The position numbers and the translations under genes are program-made. From contig CAMAUZ010000019.1 in NCBI GenBank assembly GCA_945861535.1, forward strand, positions 34,406-98,405: a DNA stretch of 64,000 nucleotides, written 5' to 3'. The DNA is from Akkermansia muciniphila (GTDB taxonomy: Bacteria > Verrucomicrobiota > Verrucomicrobiia > Limisphaerales > BJHT01). Below the pieces are notes generated by a model. That model was not told the DNA's origin, searched no databases, and saw only the letters and a program-made list of their open reading frames with translations. The number at the start of each line of letters is the position of its first letter. The stretch's first letter is position 1. Positions 36,107 through 44,153 of this stretch are shown here, piece by piece.

Positions 36107-36274
36107 GGAATCGAAACGGGCGGCGAGACGCCGCCCGAACTCGCAGGCGGGGACGCCTGCGGTACCGGGGGCGCGGCGTTCACGCCGCAGAAGCGTGGAA
36201 GGCGCGGGGTGCTGGATTTTTCTGACGCTCCTGTTTCACGCGGACGTCTCTGCGGCCTGAAGGCCGCGCTCCGG
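36107..36274. repeat. Half of a 14.0-kb-type element plus an uninterrupted family F element
   Basis: 36107-36165 (GAATCGAAACGGGCGGCGAG..CTCGCAGGCGGGGACGCCTGC) matches one half of the palindrome at 14026-14119. Next, 36175-36274 reads GGCGTTCACGCCGCAGAAGC.. to ..GGCCTGAAGGCCGCGCTCCGG; this is the intact version of the element interrupted at 15463. The whole gap 35880-36305 is non-coding. Confidence 0.75.
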
Positions 36275-36305
36275 GCGCGCCCACGCGCGCATTCCACGGC
36301 ACAAA

Positions 36306-37199
36306 TCACTCCGGCGAGGTGCCGGCGGAGGAAGCGCCGTTGGCGGCCCAGGCTTCGCGGCGCTGGCGGGCGTTGGCGAAAAATTCCTCGATGGTCTTTG
36401 CGTCGCCGTTTTCGAGGGCGAGCTGGAATTCCTGCAAATCCTCGATGAAGACGCCGAGTACGCGGGCGAGGTTTTTGCGGTTGGCCAGGGCGATGTCGCG
36501 CCACATCTCGGGCGAACCGGCGGCGATGCGCGTGGTGTCGCGAAAGCCCGCGGCGCAGAGCTGCGCCTGCTGTTTGGGATGGATGGGGCTGAGGACGTAG
36601 TTGGCGAGTTCGGCGGCGACGACGTGCGGGAGATGGCTGGAGCGGCTCACGAGTTCGTCGTGCATTTCGGGCGACATGCGCAGCGGGCGCGAGCCGACGG
36701 ATTGCCAGAGTTCTTCGATTTGCGTGACTGACTTCGCGTGCGAGGCCGCCGTGGGGGTGACGAGGCAGAGGGTGTTTTCAAACAGGTCCGCGCGGGCTGC
36801 GCCGACGCCCATTTTCTCGCCGCCCGCCATAGGATGGCTGCCGACAAACCGCGCGCCGACGCCCGCGAACAGCGCCTCCAAATCCTGCACGACGCTGGCT
36901 TTTACGCTGCCGACATCGGTGACGACGGCGCCGCGTTTCACGGCGGGCAGGAGGCGTTCGGCCAGCGCGCGCATCTGCGCCAGCGGGGTGCAGAAGACGA
37001 CGAGATCGGCGTCGGTGACGGCTTCGGCGAGATGGGTGGTGGCGTGATCGACCGCGCCGGCCTGGAGGCATTCCTGCACCCCGGCCTCGCGGCGCACGTA
37101 GCCGACGACCTTGGTCGCGAGCTGGCGCCGGCGCAGCGCCAGGCCCAAGGAGCCACCCAGCAAGCCAACGCCGATGAGGGAGATTTTCTGCCAGTGCAT
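36306..37199 (-). CDS. tyrA: Prephenate (or arogenate) dehydrogenase
   Basis: A 297-residue NAD(P)-dependent enzyme of tyrosine synthesis. The Rossmann motif GVGLLGGSLGLALRRRQL (about 10-27) is followed by VVFCTPLAQM, VTDVGSVKASVV, FVGSHPMAGGEKMGVGAARADLF (substrate His/Pro segment) and SSHLPHVVAAELANYVL (catalytic-region His). There is no chorismate mutase or ACT domain. The ATG at 37199 (MHWQKISLIG) gives the family N-terminus; longer frames run into the family C element. It is the first gene of the tyrA-aroA-cmk-cmk-plsC series, though each gap contains repeats. Confidence 0.92.
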   Translation of the reverse strand: MHWQKISLIGVGLLGGSLGLALRRRQLATKVVGYVRREAGVQECLQAGAVDHATTHLAEAVTDADLVVFCTPLAQMRALAERLLPAVKRGAVVTDVGSVKASVVQDLEALFAGVGARFVGSHPMAGGEKMGVGAARADLFENTLCLVTPTAASHAKSVTQIEELWQSVGSRPLRMSPEMHDELVSRSSHLPHVVAAELANYVLSPIHPKQQAQLCAAGFRDTTRIAAGSPEMWRDIALANRKNLARVLGVFIEDLQEFQLALENGDAKTIEEFFANARQRREAWAANGASSAGTSPE

Positions 37200-37255
37200 G
37201 GGCGGACGATAGGGGAAGCGCGCGGAAGGATGGAAGCGATAAACCGAAAGCGACA

Positions 37256-37452
37256 CAAACGCGGGCGCGGTGGGGCAGGCATCCTTGCCTGCCGGTTCGG
37301 GCGGCATCCCTGCCGCCCGTTGCCATGGCCGAGCACCTCGCAGAACTGGAAACACGGGGCAGGGATGCCCCGCCAACTGCCAGGCAAGGATGCCTGCCCC
37401 ACACACCCGCGGCGTGGGCACGAGGCCGCGTGCAAGAAACTGAGATGCGCCC
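37256..37452. repeat. Family C element, copy 2
   Basis: GCGGTGGGGCAGGCATCCTT at the left, inverted AAGGATGCCTGCCCCAC further right, inner GGGCGGCATCCCTGCCGCCC and GGGGCAGGGATGCCCCGCC hairpins, and the end motif GTGCAAGAAACTGAGATGCG (about 37431-37450). Same orientation as copy 1, but the left terminal motif GTCTCAGTTTC is missing. The gap 37200-37610 holds nothing else recognisable. Confidence 0.8.
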
Positions 37453-37610
37453 CACGAACGCCCGCCGGATCGCTTTGGCTGACGAGGCGTGCGCCGGACA
37501 CGGAGACTGCGAGTTTTTCTACTGTCCGGCACTGGTGCTGACGCGCCGCCGCCTGAAGGCGGGACTCCAAACTGGGGGACACCGAACCCGGCGCGCCCTA
37601 CCAGCCCCCG

Positions 37611-39536
37611 TCACTTCAGCAGATTTTCCTGGAGGAACAGAATCGTGCTGAGGAACTGAAAATCCGCGTTGCGCTTCTTCGCGAAGCCGTGGCCTTCGTC
37701 CTTGGCCATGAGGTACCAGACCTTGCCGCCATGGGTGCGGATGGCTTTCACCATCTGTTCGGCCTCGCTCAACGGCACGCGCGGGTCGTTCTTGCCCTGC
37801 ACGACGAAGAGCGGTTTGCGGATGCTCGAGGCGTGGTTGGCGGGCGAGATTTTTTCGAGGAAGGCGCGCATCTGCGGATCGCGTTCGTCGCCGTATTCCA
37901 CGCGGCGCAGGTCGCGGCGGTAGTCCTGCGTGTTCTGGAGGAAGGTCACAAAATTCGAGATGCCCACCACATCTACGCCACAGCGCAACCGGTCGCTGTA
38001 GTGCATCATCGAGGCCAGCACCATGTAGCCGCCGTAGCTCCCGCCCATCACCGCGATGCGTCCGCCGTCGCAGCGCGCGTCCTTTTCGATCCAGTCGATC
38101 ACGGCGCCGATATCCTTCACCGAGTCCTCGCGTTTGAAGCCGTTGTCGAGCGTGAGGAAGGTTTTGCCGTAACCAGCCGAGCCGCGGACGTTCGGATACA
38201 CCAGCGCCACGCCCAGTTCGTTCAGGTAATAATTGAAGCGCGCCTGAAAGCCCGGATGCGACTGCCCCTCCGGCCCGCCGTGGATGCTGATCAACACCGG
38301 CCGCCGGCCTGGAAACCGCGCGGGATCGGGCCGATAAACAATCGCCGAAATGCCCAATCCATCGAAGCTCTTGAGCTTGATCACCTCCGGTTCCACGAAC
38401 GCCGTCGGGTTCAGCCCGCCCGTCTCGCTCTCGGTCCAGCGCTCGATTTTACCGGTCGGCAGGTCGAGCGAATAAACATCGTACGCCGACTTCGCCGAAC
38501 TGAGGTTGAACGCGAGATCGCGGCCGTTGGCGTGCCATTCGAGATTGGCCACGGTGCCGAGCGGGAGCTTGGGCGCGGGGCGTTCCTTTTCCGTTTTCAC
38601 ATCGAGCAGGTGCAGCACGCCGACCCCGTCTTCATTGGTCACAAACGCGATCACCGCGCCGTCGGGCGAGACCTCGAACTCATCGACATCCCACGGAATG
38701 TGCGCGGTGAGCGGCGTGTGTTTGCCGGTCGCCACGTCGATCTTCACGAGCCGCCGGAACTCCGCGTCCTTGTCGGTCGTGGCATAAACCGTCAGTGCAT
38801 CGGCGGAGAAACGCGCGCCGCCATAGGACACTTTGTCGCCGCCCTTCTGCGTGAGAATCGAGCGCGCGCCGGTCTTCGTGTCGGCGAAGTAGAGATAGCT
38901 CTCGTTGATCGACACGTATTCCAGCAGCAGCAATTTCGCGTCGTCCTGCGACCAGTCCGCGATGCCCCAGCCACCGCTGCTGACCTCGACGAGCGTGCGG
39001 TCCGAGCGCGGATCGCGCGGGTCCAGCAGGTGAATGTCGTTGTCCTTCCCGTTGCGCGCGGTCGAGGTGTAGGCGAGCAGCTTGCCGCTGTGCGACCAGC
39101 GCCGGCCCGAGTTGCGCGACTTCCCATCGGTCAACAGCGTGATGCGCCCGTCCGCGAGATCGTAGCGGTAGAGTTGGTAGAATTCGCCGCCGCCCTTGTC
39201 CTGGGAGAACACGATGAACTCACCCGTCTTCGGCTGATACGAGCCGCCCGCGACCGGTTCGGGCAGAAACGTGAGCTGCGTGCGCGCGCCGCCCGGCTGC
39301 TTGACGTGATGCAACTGCGCCGCGTCCGCAAAGCGCGTCGTGATCAGCATCTCGCGCCGGACCGGATGCCACGCGTTGAAAACCGCGCTGCGAAATTCGA
39401 GATAGCGCGACACCGCGCCGCGCAGCTCCGCCTTCGCCGGCGGCACGCCTTCCACGACAAGATTGTCCGGGACCTGGCCATGGGAAATTCCAACAACAGC
39501 GAAGCAGGCGGCGAAAAGAAGAACGCGGTGTTTCAT
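37611..39536 (-). CDS. Exported S9-family prolyl-oligopeptidase-like peptidase
   Basis: A 641-residue protein. A signal peptide (MKHRVLLFAACFAVVGISHG) precedes a beta-propeller of WD/PD40-like repeats (about 60-380) that gates access to the active site, and then an alpha/beta-hydrolase domain. The catalytic triad is visible: Ser in GGSYGGYMV, Asp in GKNDPRVP and His in DEGHGFAKK; HGGPEGQSHPGFQ is the oxyanion segment. Such dipeptidyl or acylaminoacyl peptidases digest small peptides in the periplasm. The ATG at 39536 is chosen because it starts the signal peptide; upstream is divergent DNA. Confidence 0.92.
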   Translation of the reverse strand: MKHRVLLFAACFAVVGISHGQVPDNLVVEGVPPAKAELRGAVSRYLEFRSAVFNAWHPVRREMLITTRFADAAQLHHVKQPGGARTQLTFLPEPVAGGSYQPKTGEFIVFSQDKGGGEFYQLYRYDLADGRITLLTDGKSRNSGRRWSHSGKLLAYTSTARNGKDNDIHLLDPRDPRSDRTLVEVSSGGWGIADWSQDDAKLLLLEYVSINESYLYFADTKTGARSILTQKGGDKVSYGGARFSADALTVYATTDKDAEFRRLVKIDVATGKHTPLTAHIPWDVDEFEVSPDGAVIAFVTNEDGVGVLHLLDVKTEKERPAPKLPLGTVANLEWHANGRDLAFNLSSAKSAYDVYSLDLPTGKIERWTESETGGLNPTAFVEPEVIKLKSFDGLGISAIVYRPDPARFPGRRPVLISIHGGPEGQSHPGFQARFNYYLNELGVALVYPNVRGSAGYGKTFLTLDNGFKREDSVKDIGAVIDWIEKDARCDGGRIAVMGGSYGGYMVLASMMHYSDRLRCGVDVVGISNFVTFLQNTQDYRRDLRRVEYGDERDPQMRAFLEKISPANHASSIRKPLFVVQGKNDPRVPLSEAEQMVKAIRTHGGKVWYLMAKDEGHGFAKKRNADFQFLSTILFLQENLLK

Positions 39537-39689
39537 GATTGCGCCAAGCCATGACACAGAAACGCGGCAGGGGGCAACCGGGAAGTCGGGATGTGATGTG
39601 AGAACGAGTGCCAACGCGACGGAATTTGCCACCGTTCTCCGCGGCGATTTTAATTCTCCGCGCGCCCCGCCGCGAACCAGCCTTGCGCC

Positions 39690-39880
39690 ATGATCCGCAC
39701 CCGCCTTTTCCTCGGCCTGCTCGCCTTCGCACCGCTGCTTCTGATCCGCGCGGGGGCGATGGAGTTGCCGGACCGCTGGGTTTATCTCCAGACCAATTTG
39801 CAGGTGGACAAAACGCCGAGGAGGTCGAGGCGCTCATCCGGCGCACGGCGACGGTAGGGACGCGCTGCGCGCGTCCGTGA
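39690..39880 (+). pseudogene. Frameshifted, truncated remnant of an exported protein
   Basis: From the ATG at 39690 a signal peptide (MIRTRLFLGLLAFAPLLLIR) and ELPDRWVYLQTNLQVDK can be read, but at GACAAAACGCC the frame breaks: adding one A to the run gives VDKNAEEVEALIRRTA, a natural continuation found in a family of secreted planctomycete and verrucomicrobial proteins as I recall them. The other frame stops at 39857; the restored frame stops at 39880 after a GTAGGGACGCGC repeat-like sequence. The rest of the gene is gone. It overlaps no other gene and lies between the S9 peptidase and a DUF1501 gene. Confidence 0.6.
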
Positions 39881-39949
39881 CCTCGCGGCGGACGCTCGCG
39901 ATTACGATTCGTCGCTGAATACCTCCGCAACTCCCAAGCTCTACCCCCG

Positions 39950-41398
39950 GTGCCAGATTCTTCCGCCAATCCCAAAACACGTCGCGCGGCCGCGGTTCCC
40001 GCAGCGCTGAAGCGGCGCGAATTTCTGCGCGTGGGCTTGTCGGGTTTCGCGACGCTGTCGTTGCCCGAGTTGCTTCAGTTGCGGGCGCGGGCGGCTGCCG
40101 GTGGCGGTGTTAAAAAGGAACGGCGCGCGGTGATTCTCGTGTGGCTGCGCGGCGGGGCATCGCATCTGGAAACGTACGATCCCAAGCCCGACGCGCCGAA
40201 CGAGTTTCGCGGGCCGTTCAATCCGATCTCCACCAACGTGCCCGGCATGCAGATCTGCGAGCTGCTCCCGCGTCACGCGCGGATCGCGGACAAGTTCACG
40301 CTGGTCCGGTCATTGTCACACACCGGCGGCGGGCATCCGGCGGGTTCGTTGCAGATGCTCGGCGGCGACACCGATCCGCAGGACAAAATCAAACCGGTGC
40401 TCCCGGACTGGATGACCGTCGCCAACGCGCTGCTGTTTGACCGCTCGCGCCGCATTCCGAACTACGTCGGCGTGAACGCCATCATGCGCTACGACAGCTT
40501 CACGATCGCGGGGCCGGGGCATGTCAGTCCGGCCTACGGGCCGTTCCTCGTCACGGGCGACCCGAGCCAGCCGAACTTCGAGGTGCAGAATGTCGGCTTG
40601 AAGGACGCCGACGAAGCCGCGCGCCTGAGCGGGCGCATCGGCCTGCGGCAGCAGCTCGACCGTCTGACCCGCGCGGTGGATCAGTCCGGCGCGATGAACG
40701 CGCTGGATGATTTCGAGGCGCAGGCGCTGAACCTCCTGACCAGCCGCGAGGCGCGCGATGCCTTCGACCTCGGCCGCGAGCCGGACCGCGTGCGCGACCG
40801 TTACGGGCGCAATGCCTGGGGCCAGCAATGCCTCATGGCGCGTCGTTTGGTCGAAGCCGGCGTGGAAATCATCACCACCACCTTCGACGGCCCGCTCTGC
40901 GGACGCGTCGCCAACTGGGACGATCACGCGGTGAATCAGCACGTCTTCGAGGCGTTGCAATTTCGCCTGCCCACGTTCGACCAGGCGGTGACGGCGTTGA
41001 TCGAGGACATCTACGCGCGCGGATTGGACAAGCGCGTGCTCGTGGTTGTCACCGGCGAATTTGGCCGCACGCCGCGCATCACGCGTGTGGCCAGCAGTGG
41101 CGGCGGCGTGGCGAGCGGGCCGGCGGGCACGGTGCAACCAGGGCGCGATCACTGGCCGCGGGCCTTTTCGCAACTGTGGGCGGGCGGCGGCATCGAGACC
41201 GGTGGCGTCATCGGCGCGACCGACCGGCGCGGCGAAGACGTGGTGGAACGACGCTTCGGCCCCGGCGATTTTCTGGCCACGATCTACCGCCACCTCGGCA
41301 TCGACGCGGAGAAAGTTTCGATCCCCGATTTCTCCGGCCGTCCTGTGCCGATCCTGCCGCAGGGCCAGCCGATCGCGGAATTGCAGGGACGGGTATAA
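39950..41398 (+). CDS. Tat-exported DUF1501 domain protein
   Basis: A 482-residue member of the same DUF1501 family. The start is a GTG at 39950 (encoding MPDSSANPKTRR..) leading into ALKRREFLRVGLSGFATLSL, a twin-arginine signal. The domain shows VILVWLRGGASHLETYDPKPD, VRSLSHTGGGHPAGSLQMLGG, WDDHAVNQHVFEAL and VVVTGEFGRTPRI.. with GRDHWPRAFSQLWAGGG, which carry the conserved metal-binding-type Asp/His residues of the alkaline-phosphatase-like fold. In related genomes such genes sit beside DUF1549 partners; here none is adjacent, only the remnant upstream. Confidence 0.88.
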   Translation: MPDSSANPKTRRAAAVPAALKRREFLRVGLSGFATLSLPELLQLRARAAAGGGVKKERRAVILVWLRGGASHLETYDPKPDAPNEFRGPFNPISTNVPGMQICELLPRHARIADKFTLVRSLSHTGGGHPAGSLQMLGGDTDPQDKIKPVLPDWMTVANALLFDRSRRIPNYVGVNAIMRYDSFTIAGPGHVSPAYGPFLVTGDPSQPNFEVQNVGLKDADEAARLSGRIGLRQQLDRLTRAVDQSGAMNALDDFEAQALNLLTSREARDAFDLGREPDRVRDRYGRNAWGQQCLMARRLVEAGVEIITTTFDGPLCGRVANWDDHAVNQHVFEALQFRLPTFDQAVTALIEDIYARGLDKRVLVVVTGEFGRTPRITRVASSGGGVASGPAGTVQPGRDHWPRAFSQLWAGGGIETGGVIGATDRRGEDVVERRFGPGDFLATIYRHLGIDAEKVSIPDFSGRPVPILPQGQPIAELQGRV

Positions 41399-41478
41399 GC
41401 GGTGCCTTGGGGGGGAGTGGGAGGCGAACCCTCGAAAAGGGAATGGCAGCGGGCGTTTTTTCAGAACATGATTTATCC

Positions 41479-41634
41479 ATGAACACGACCACCGCCGAGA
41501 TGCCGCGCAGAAAAGTTCGGGCTCGGGCCGGCCGCGGAATGCCCACCGCCCGAGTGGCGAAAGCAGCGCCGGACCGCCGCAGCTTGTTCGAGGCGCTGCG
41601 CTCACTGGGTCCGGTGGAAATCAAGGGGCGATGA
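41479..41634 (+). CDS. Small basic protein, likely VapB-like antitoxin remnant
   Basis: A 51-residue protein (MNTTTAEMPRRKVRARAGRG ... SLFEALRSLGPVEIKGR). Its stop overlaps the ATG of a VapC-like fragment by four bases (ATGA), the usual antitoxin-toxin arrangement. The sequence is short and Arg-rich; an AbrB or ribbon-helix-helix fold is not evident, so the antitoxin call rests on position. The C-terminal ..LRSLGPVEIKGR may be the toxin-binding tail. Confidence 0.5.
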   Translation: MNTTTAEMPRRKVRARAGRGMPTARVAKAAPDRRSLFEALRSLGPVEIKGR

Positions 41635-41720
41635 CCTACTTGCTGGACACCAACCTCGTTTCCGAAACGTGGAAACCCCGTCCGCTTCCCGGTGTCCGCG
41701 TCGGCCCGATCCGTGTCTAG
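41631..41720 (+). pseudogene. VapC-type PIN toxin, N-terminal fragment
   Basis: The first 17 or so residues, MTYLLDTNLVSETWKPR, are the PIN-domain start with the first catalytic Asp (LDTN). Only 29 residues remain before a TAG at 41718, against about 130 in an intact VapC, so the ribonuclease has been lost. The antitoxin frame remains upstream. Sequence after residue 20 does not continue a PIN domain. Confidence 0.65.
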
Positions 41721-41763
41721 TCGCGGTCGGAATGCGGTTGCTTGATTCACCATTTGCCTTTCG

Positions 41764-42873
41764 ATGAAAGTCGCCCTCGTCGTCCACGACTTCGACCCCA
41801 ATTTCGGCCACGGCCGTTACGCGGTGGAACTCGCGCGCCGCCTCGCTCCGCACTGCGACCTCCACATTTACGCCAACCGCTTCGCCACCGCCCCCGCAGC
41901 CAACCTCGCCTTCCAACGCGTCCCCGCCCTCCGCACCAACGCCCTCAGCACCGTCCTCACTTTCATCCCCGCCGCCGAGCGACTCCTCCAGCGTCGCAAC
42001 TACGATCTCATCCACGCCCAGGGCCTCACCTGTTGGAACGCCGACCTCATCACCGGCCACATGTGCAACGCCGCCAAATACCCGCGCCTCCCGCCCACCA
42101 CGCTGCGCCAACGCCTCTTCCCGCTCGTCATCATCCCTCTGGAACGCCGCTTCTTTCAACAAACCCGCGCCCGGCATCTCATCGCCATCTCGCGCATTTT
42201 CGCCGATGAAATCCGCGCGCACTACGGCTGGAACCGCCCCACCAGCATCATCTATCACGGCACCGACACCGCCACCTTCCGCCCAGCCGCCAACGCCGCC
42301 GAACGCGCCGCCGAACGCGCCCATTTCAATCTCACACCCAACACCTGGACCTGGCTCTTCATCGGCGAAGCCGTCAAAGGCCTGCGCGAAACCCTCCAGC
42401 AACTCCCGCATTTTCCGAATGCCGAACTCCTCGTCATCACCCGCTCCCAGCTCGATTCCTATCGCGACCTCGCCACCCGCCTCGGCGTCACCGCGCGCGT
42501 TCGTTTCCACGGCTACGAACCCCAGCCCGCCCGCGCCTACCGTGCCGCCGATGTGCTCGTCTATCCCTCCGACTACGACCCCTTCGGCCTCGTCGTCGCC
42601 GAGGCCATGGCCGCCGAACTGCCCGTCATCATTGGTCAAAACATCGGGGCCGCCGAATGGATCGCGCCCGGCCGCAACGGCCTCCTCTGCGACCCCGCGC
42701 AACCCGCCACCCTCCGCGCCGCCCTCCAAACCCTCGCCGACAACCCCGCCCTCGCGCGCTCACTCGGCCCCGCCGCCCGCGCCACCGTTGAAAAAAACAG
42801 TTGGGACACCTGCGCCACCGCGACGTTTGCGTTATACGAAAGACTCCACCGCGACCGGACCACCAGCGCCTGA
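41764..42873 (+). CDS. Glycosyltransferase family 4
   Basis: A 369-residue GT-B enzyme. Features: VVHDFDPNFGHGRYAVELAR (acceptor domain start), NYDLIHAQGL, FADEIRAHYGWN..IYHGTDTATFRP (hinge and donor binding), LFIGEAVKGLRETL, and the conserved donor-site motif YPSDYDPFGLVVAEAMAAELPVI (ExxxGLVxxEAMA). It should transfer a nucleotide-activated sugar during cell-surface polysaccharide assembly. The second glycosyltransferase follows 69 bp later, so both may serve the same polymer. The gene is intact and has unusually strong C-ending codon use. Confidence 0.9.
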   Translation: MKVALVVHDFDPNFGHGRYAVELARRLAPHCDLHIYANRFATAPAANLAFQRVPALRTNALSTVLTFIPAAERLLQRRNYDLIHAQGLTCWNADLITGHMCNAAKYPRLPPTTLRQRLFPLVIIPLERRFFQQTRARHLIAISRIFADEIRAHYGWNRPTSIIYHGTDTATFRPAANAAERAAERAHFNLTPNTWTWLFIGEAVKGLRETLQQLPHFPNAELLVITRSQLDSYRDLATRLGVTARVRFHGYEPQPARAYRAADVLVYPSDYDPFGLVVAEAMAAELPVIIGQNIGAAEWIAPGRNGLLCDPAQPATLRAALQTLADNPALARSLGPAARATVEKNSWDTCATATFALYERLHRDRTTSA

Positions 42874-42919
42874 TCTCTCCCCATTTACCCTGCCCAAAAT
42901 CCTCCTGCCAACCTCGCCT

Positions 42920-42953
42920 CTTTGAGCTTTGATCTTTAGCCTTTGAACTTTCC
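42920..42953. repeat. Family E repeat at the start of a glycosyltransferase gene
   Basis: CTTTGAGCTTTGATCTTTAG then CCTTTGAACTTTCC. The only usable start of the next gene, a TTG at 42943, lies inside this repeat. Confidence 0.7.
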
Positions 42954-44031
42954 TCGCCTCACCTTCCTCCTCCACGGCCGCTCCGACAGCATCGAAGCCA
43001 CGCGCGCCCGCGGCCTCACGCAGCAATACCCGGCGGAAAAACTCCGCTTCCTCTTCCGCGAATCCACCCGCGCCGACACCGCCCGGCTCTGGCGCGCCGA
43101 CCTCCGCGCCCACCCGCCCGAACTCCTCTACGTCCTCAACACCGCCCTGCCCGGTGCGCTCCTCGCGCTGCGCGAAAACCTCTTCCACCGTCTGCCCTAC
43201 GTGCTCGACACCGGCGATGTCATCTACGAGATGGCCCGCGCCTCCGGCATCAACGCCGGCTGGCGGCTCCCCTTCCTGCGCCTCATCGAAACCCTCACGC
43301 AACGCCGCGCCCGCGCCCTCGTTGTCCGCGGCACGCGCCACCAGGAACACCTCCAAAAACTCGGCCACCGAAACGTCACCGTCCTCCGCGACGGCTACCT
43401 CCCCGCGTCACCCGCCGCGCCCGCCGAGCTCGCCGCCCTGCGCGCCCGACTCGGTCTGCGCGACGACTTCATCGTCGGCGTCATGGGCTCCCTCGTCTTC
43501 AGCCCGCGCCTGCAAATCTGCTACGGCTGGGACCTGCTTCGCGCCCTCACGGAACTGCGCGACCTGCCCATCCGCGGACTCATCATCGGGGACGGTCCCG
43601 GCAAACCCTGGCTCGAGGCCCAAGCCCATCTCCACGGCGTCGCCGACCGCGTCACCTTCACCGGCCGCATCCCCTACGCCGAAGTCCCGCGGCATCTCCA
43701 GCTCATGGACATCGCTCTCTCGACGCAGACCAACAATCTCCCCGGCCAGGTCCGCACCACCGGCAAACTCCCCGAATACATGGCCGCCGCGCGCTTCATC
43801 CTCGCCACCCGCGTCGGCGAGGCGGTAGTCCTGCTGCCCGAGCCGATGCTCCTCGACTACACCGGCGCGGTGGATTCCACCTATCCCCACCGCCTGGCCC
43901 AACGCATCCGCGCCCTCCACCGCGATCCCGCCACGCTCGCCCTCCGCCACCAACTCCCCGCCCTCGCCGAACGCCACTGCTCCTACCCCGTCCTCAGCGC
44001 GCACTTCAACCAGCTCATCGCCGAGCTTTGA
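42943..44031 (+). CDS. Glycosyltransferase (GT-B fold, GT4-like)
   Basis: A 362-residue enzyme. N-terminal domain LTFLLHGRSDSIEATRARGL; ELLYVLNTALPGALLALREN; the linker IVGVMGSLVFSPRLQICYGW; then the donor domain with LIIGDGPGKPWLEAQ, VTFTGRIPYAEVPRHLQLMDIALSTQTNNL and GKLPEYMAAARFILAT. The ELEMENTS of GT4 are there but the second acidic pair is less clear than in the preceding gene. No ATG is available near the N-terminus; the first in-frame start is a TTG at 42943 inside a family E repeat, so the 5' end may have been replaced when the repeat arrived. Partner of the upstream gene in surface glycan synthesis. Confidence 0.8.
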   Translation: MNFPRLTFLLHGRSDSIEATRARGLTQQYPAEKLRFLFRESTRADTARLWRADLRAHPPELLYVLNTALPGALLALRENLFHRLPYVLDTGDVIYEMARASGINAGWRLPFLRLIETLTQRRARALVVRGTRHQEHLQKLGHRNVTVLRDGYLPASPAAPAELAALRARLGLRDDFIVGVMGSLVFSPRLQICYGWDLLRALTELRDLPIRGLIIGDGPGKPWLEAQAHLHGVADRVTFTGRIPYAEVPRHLQLMDIALSTQTNNLPGQVRTTGKLPEYMAAARFILATRVGEAVVLLPEPMLLDYTGAVDSTYPHRLAQRIRALHRDPATLALRHQLPALAERHCSYPVLSAHFNQLIAEL

Positions 44032-44153
44032 CCGGTGATTGCGTCCCGCGCCCGCCCCCCAGGCTGAATCGTTTTGCATCTTCCGCGCGCCTGGCCCATT
44101 TATGCGCGGTCCCGAAACACCAAGCACAAAATCGCACCGCCCCTCGCACCGCC

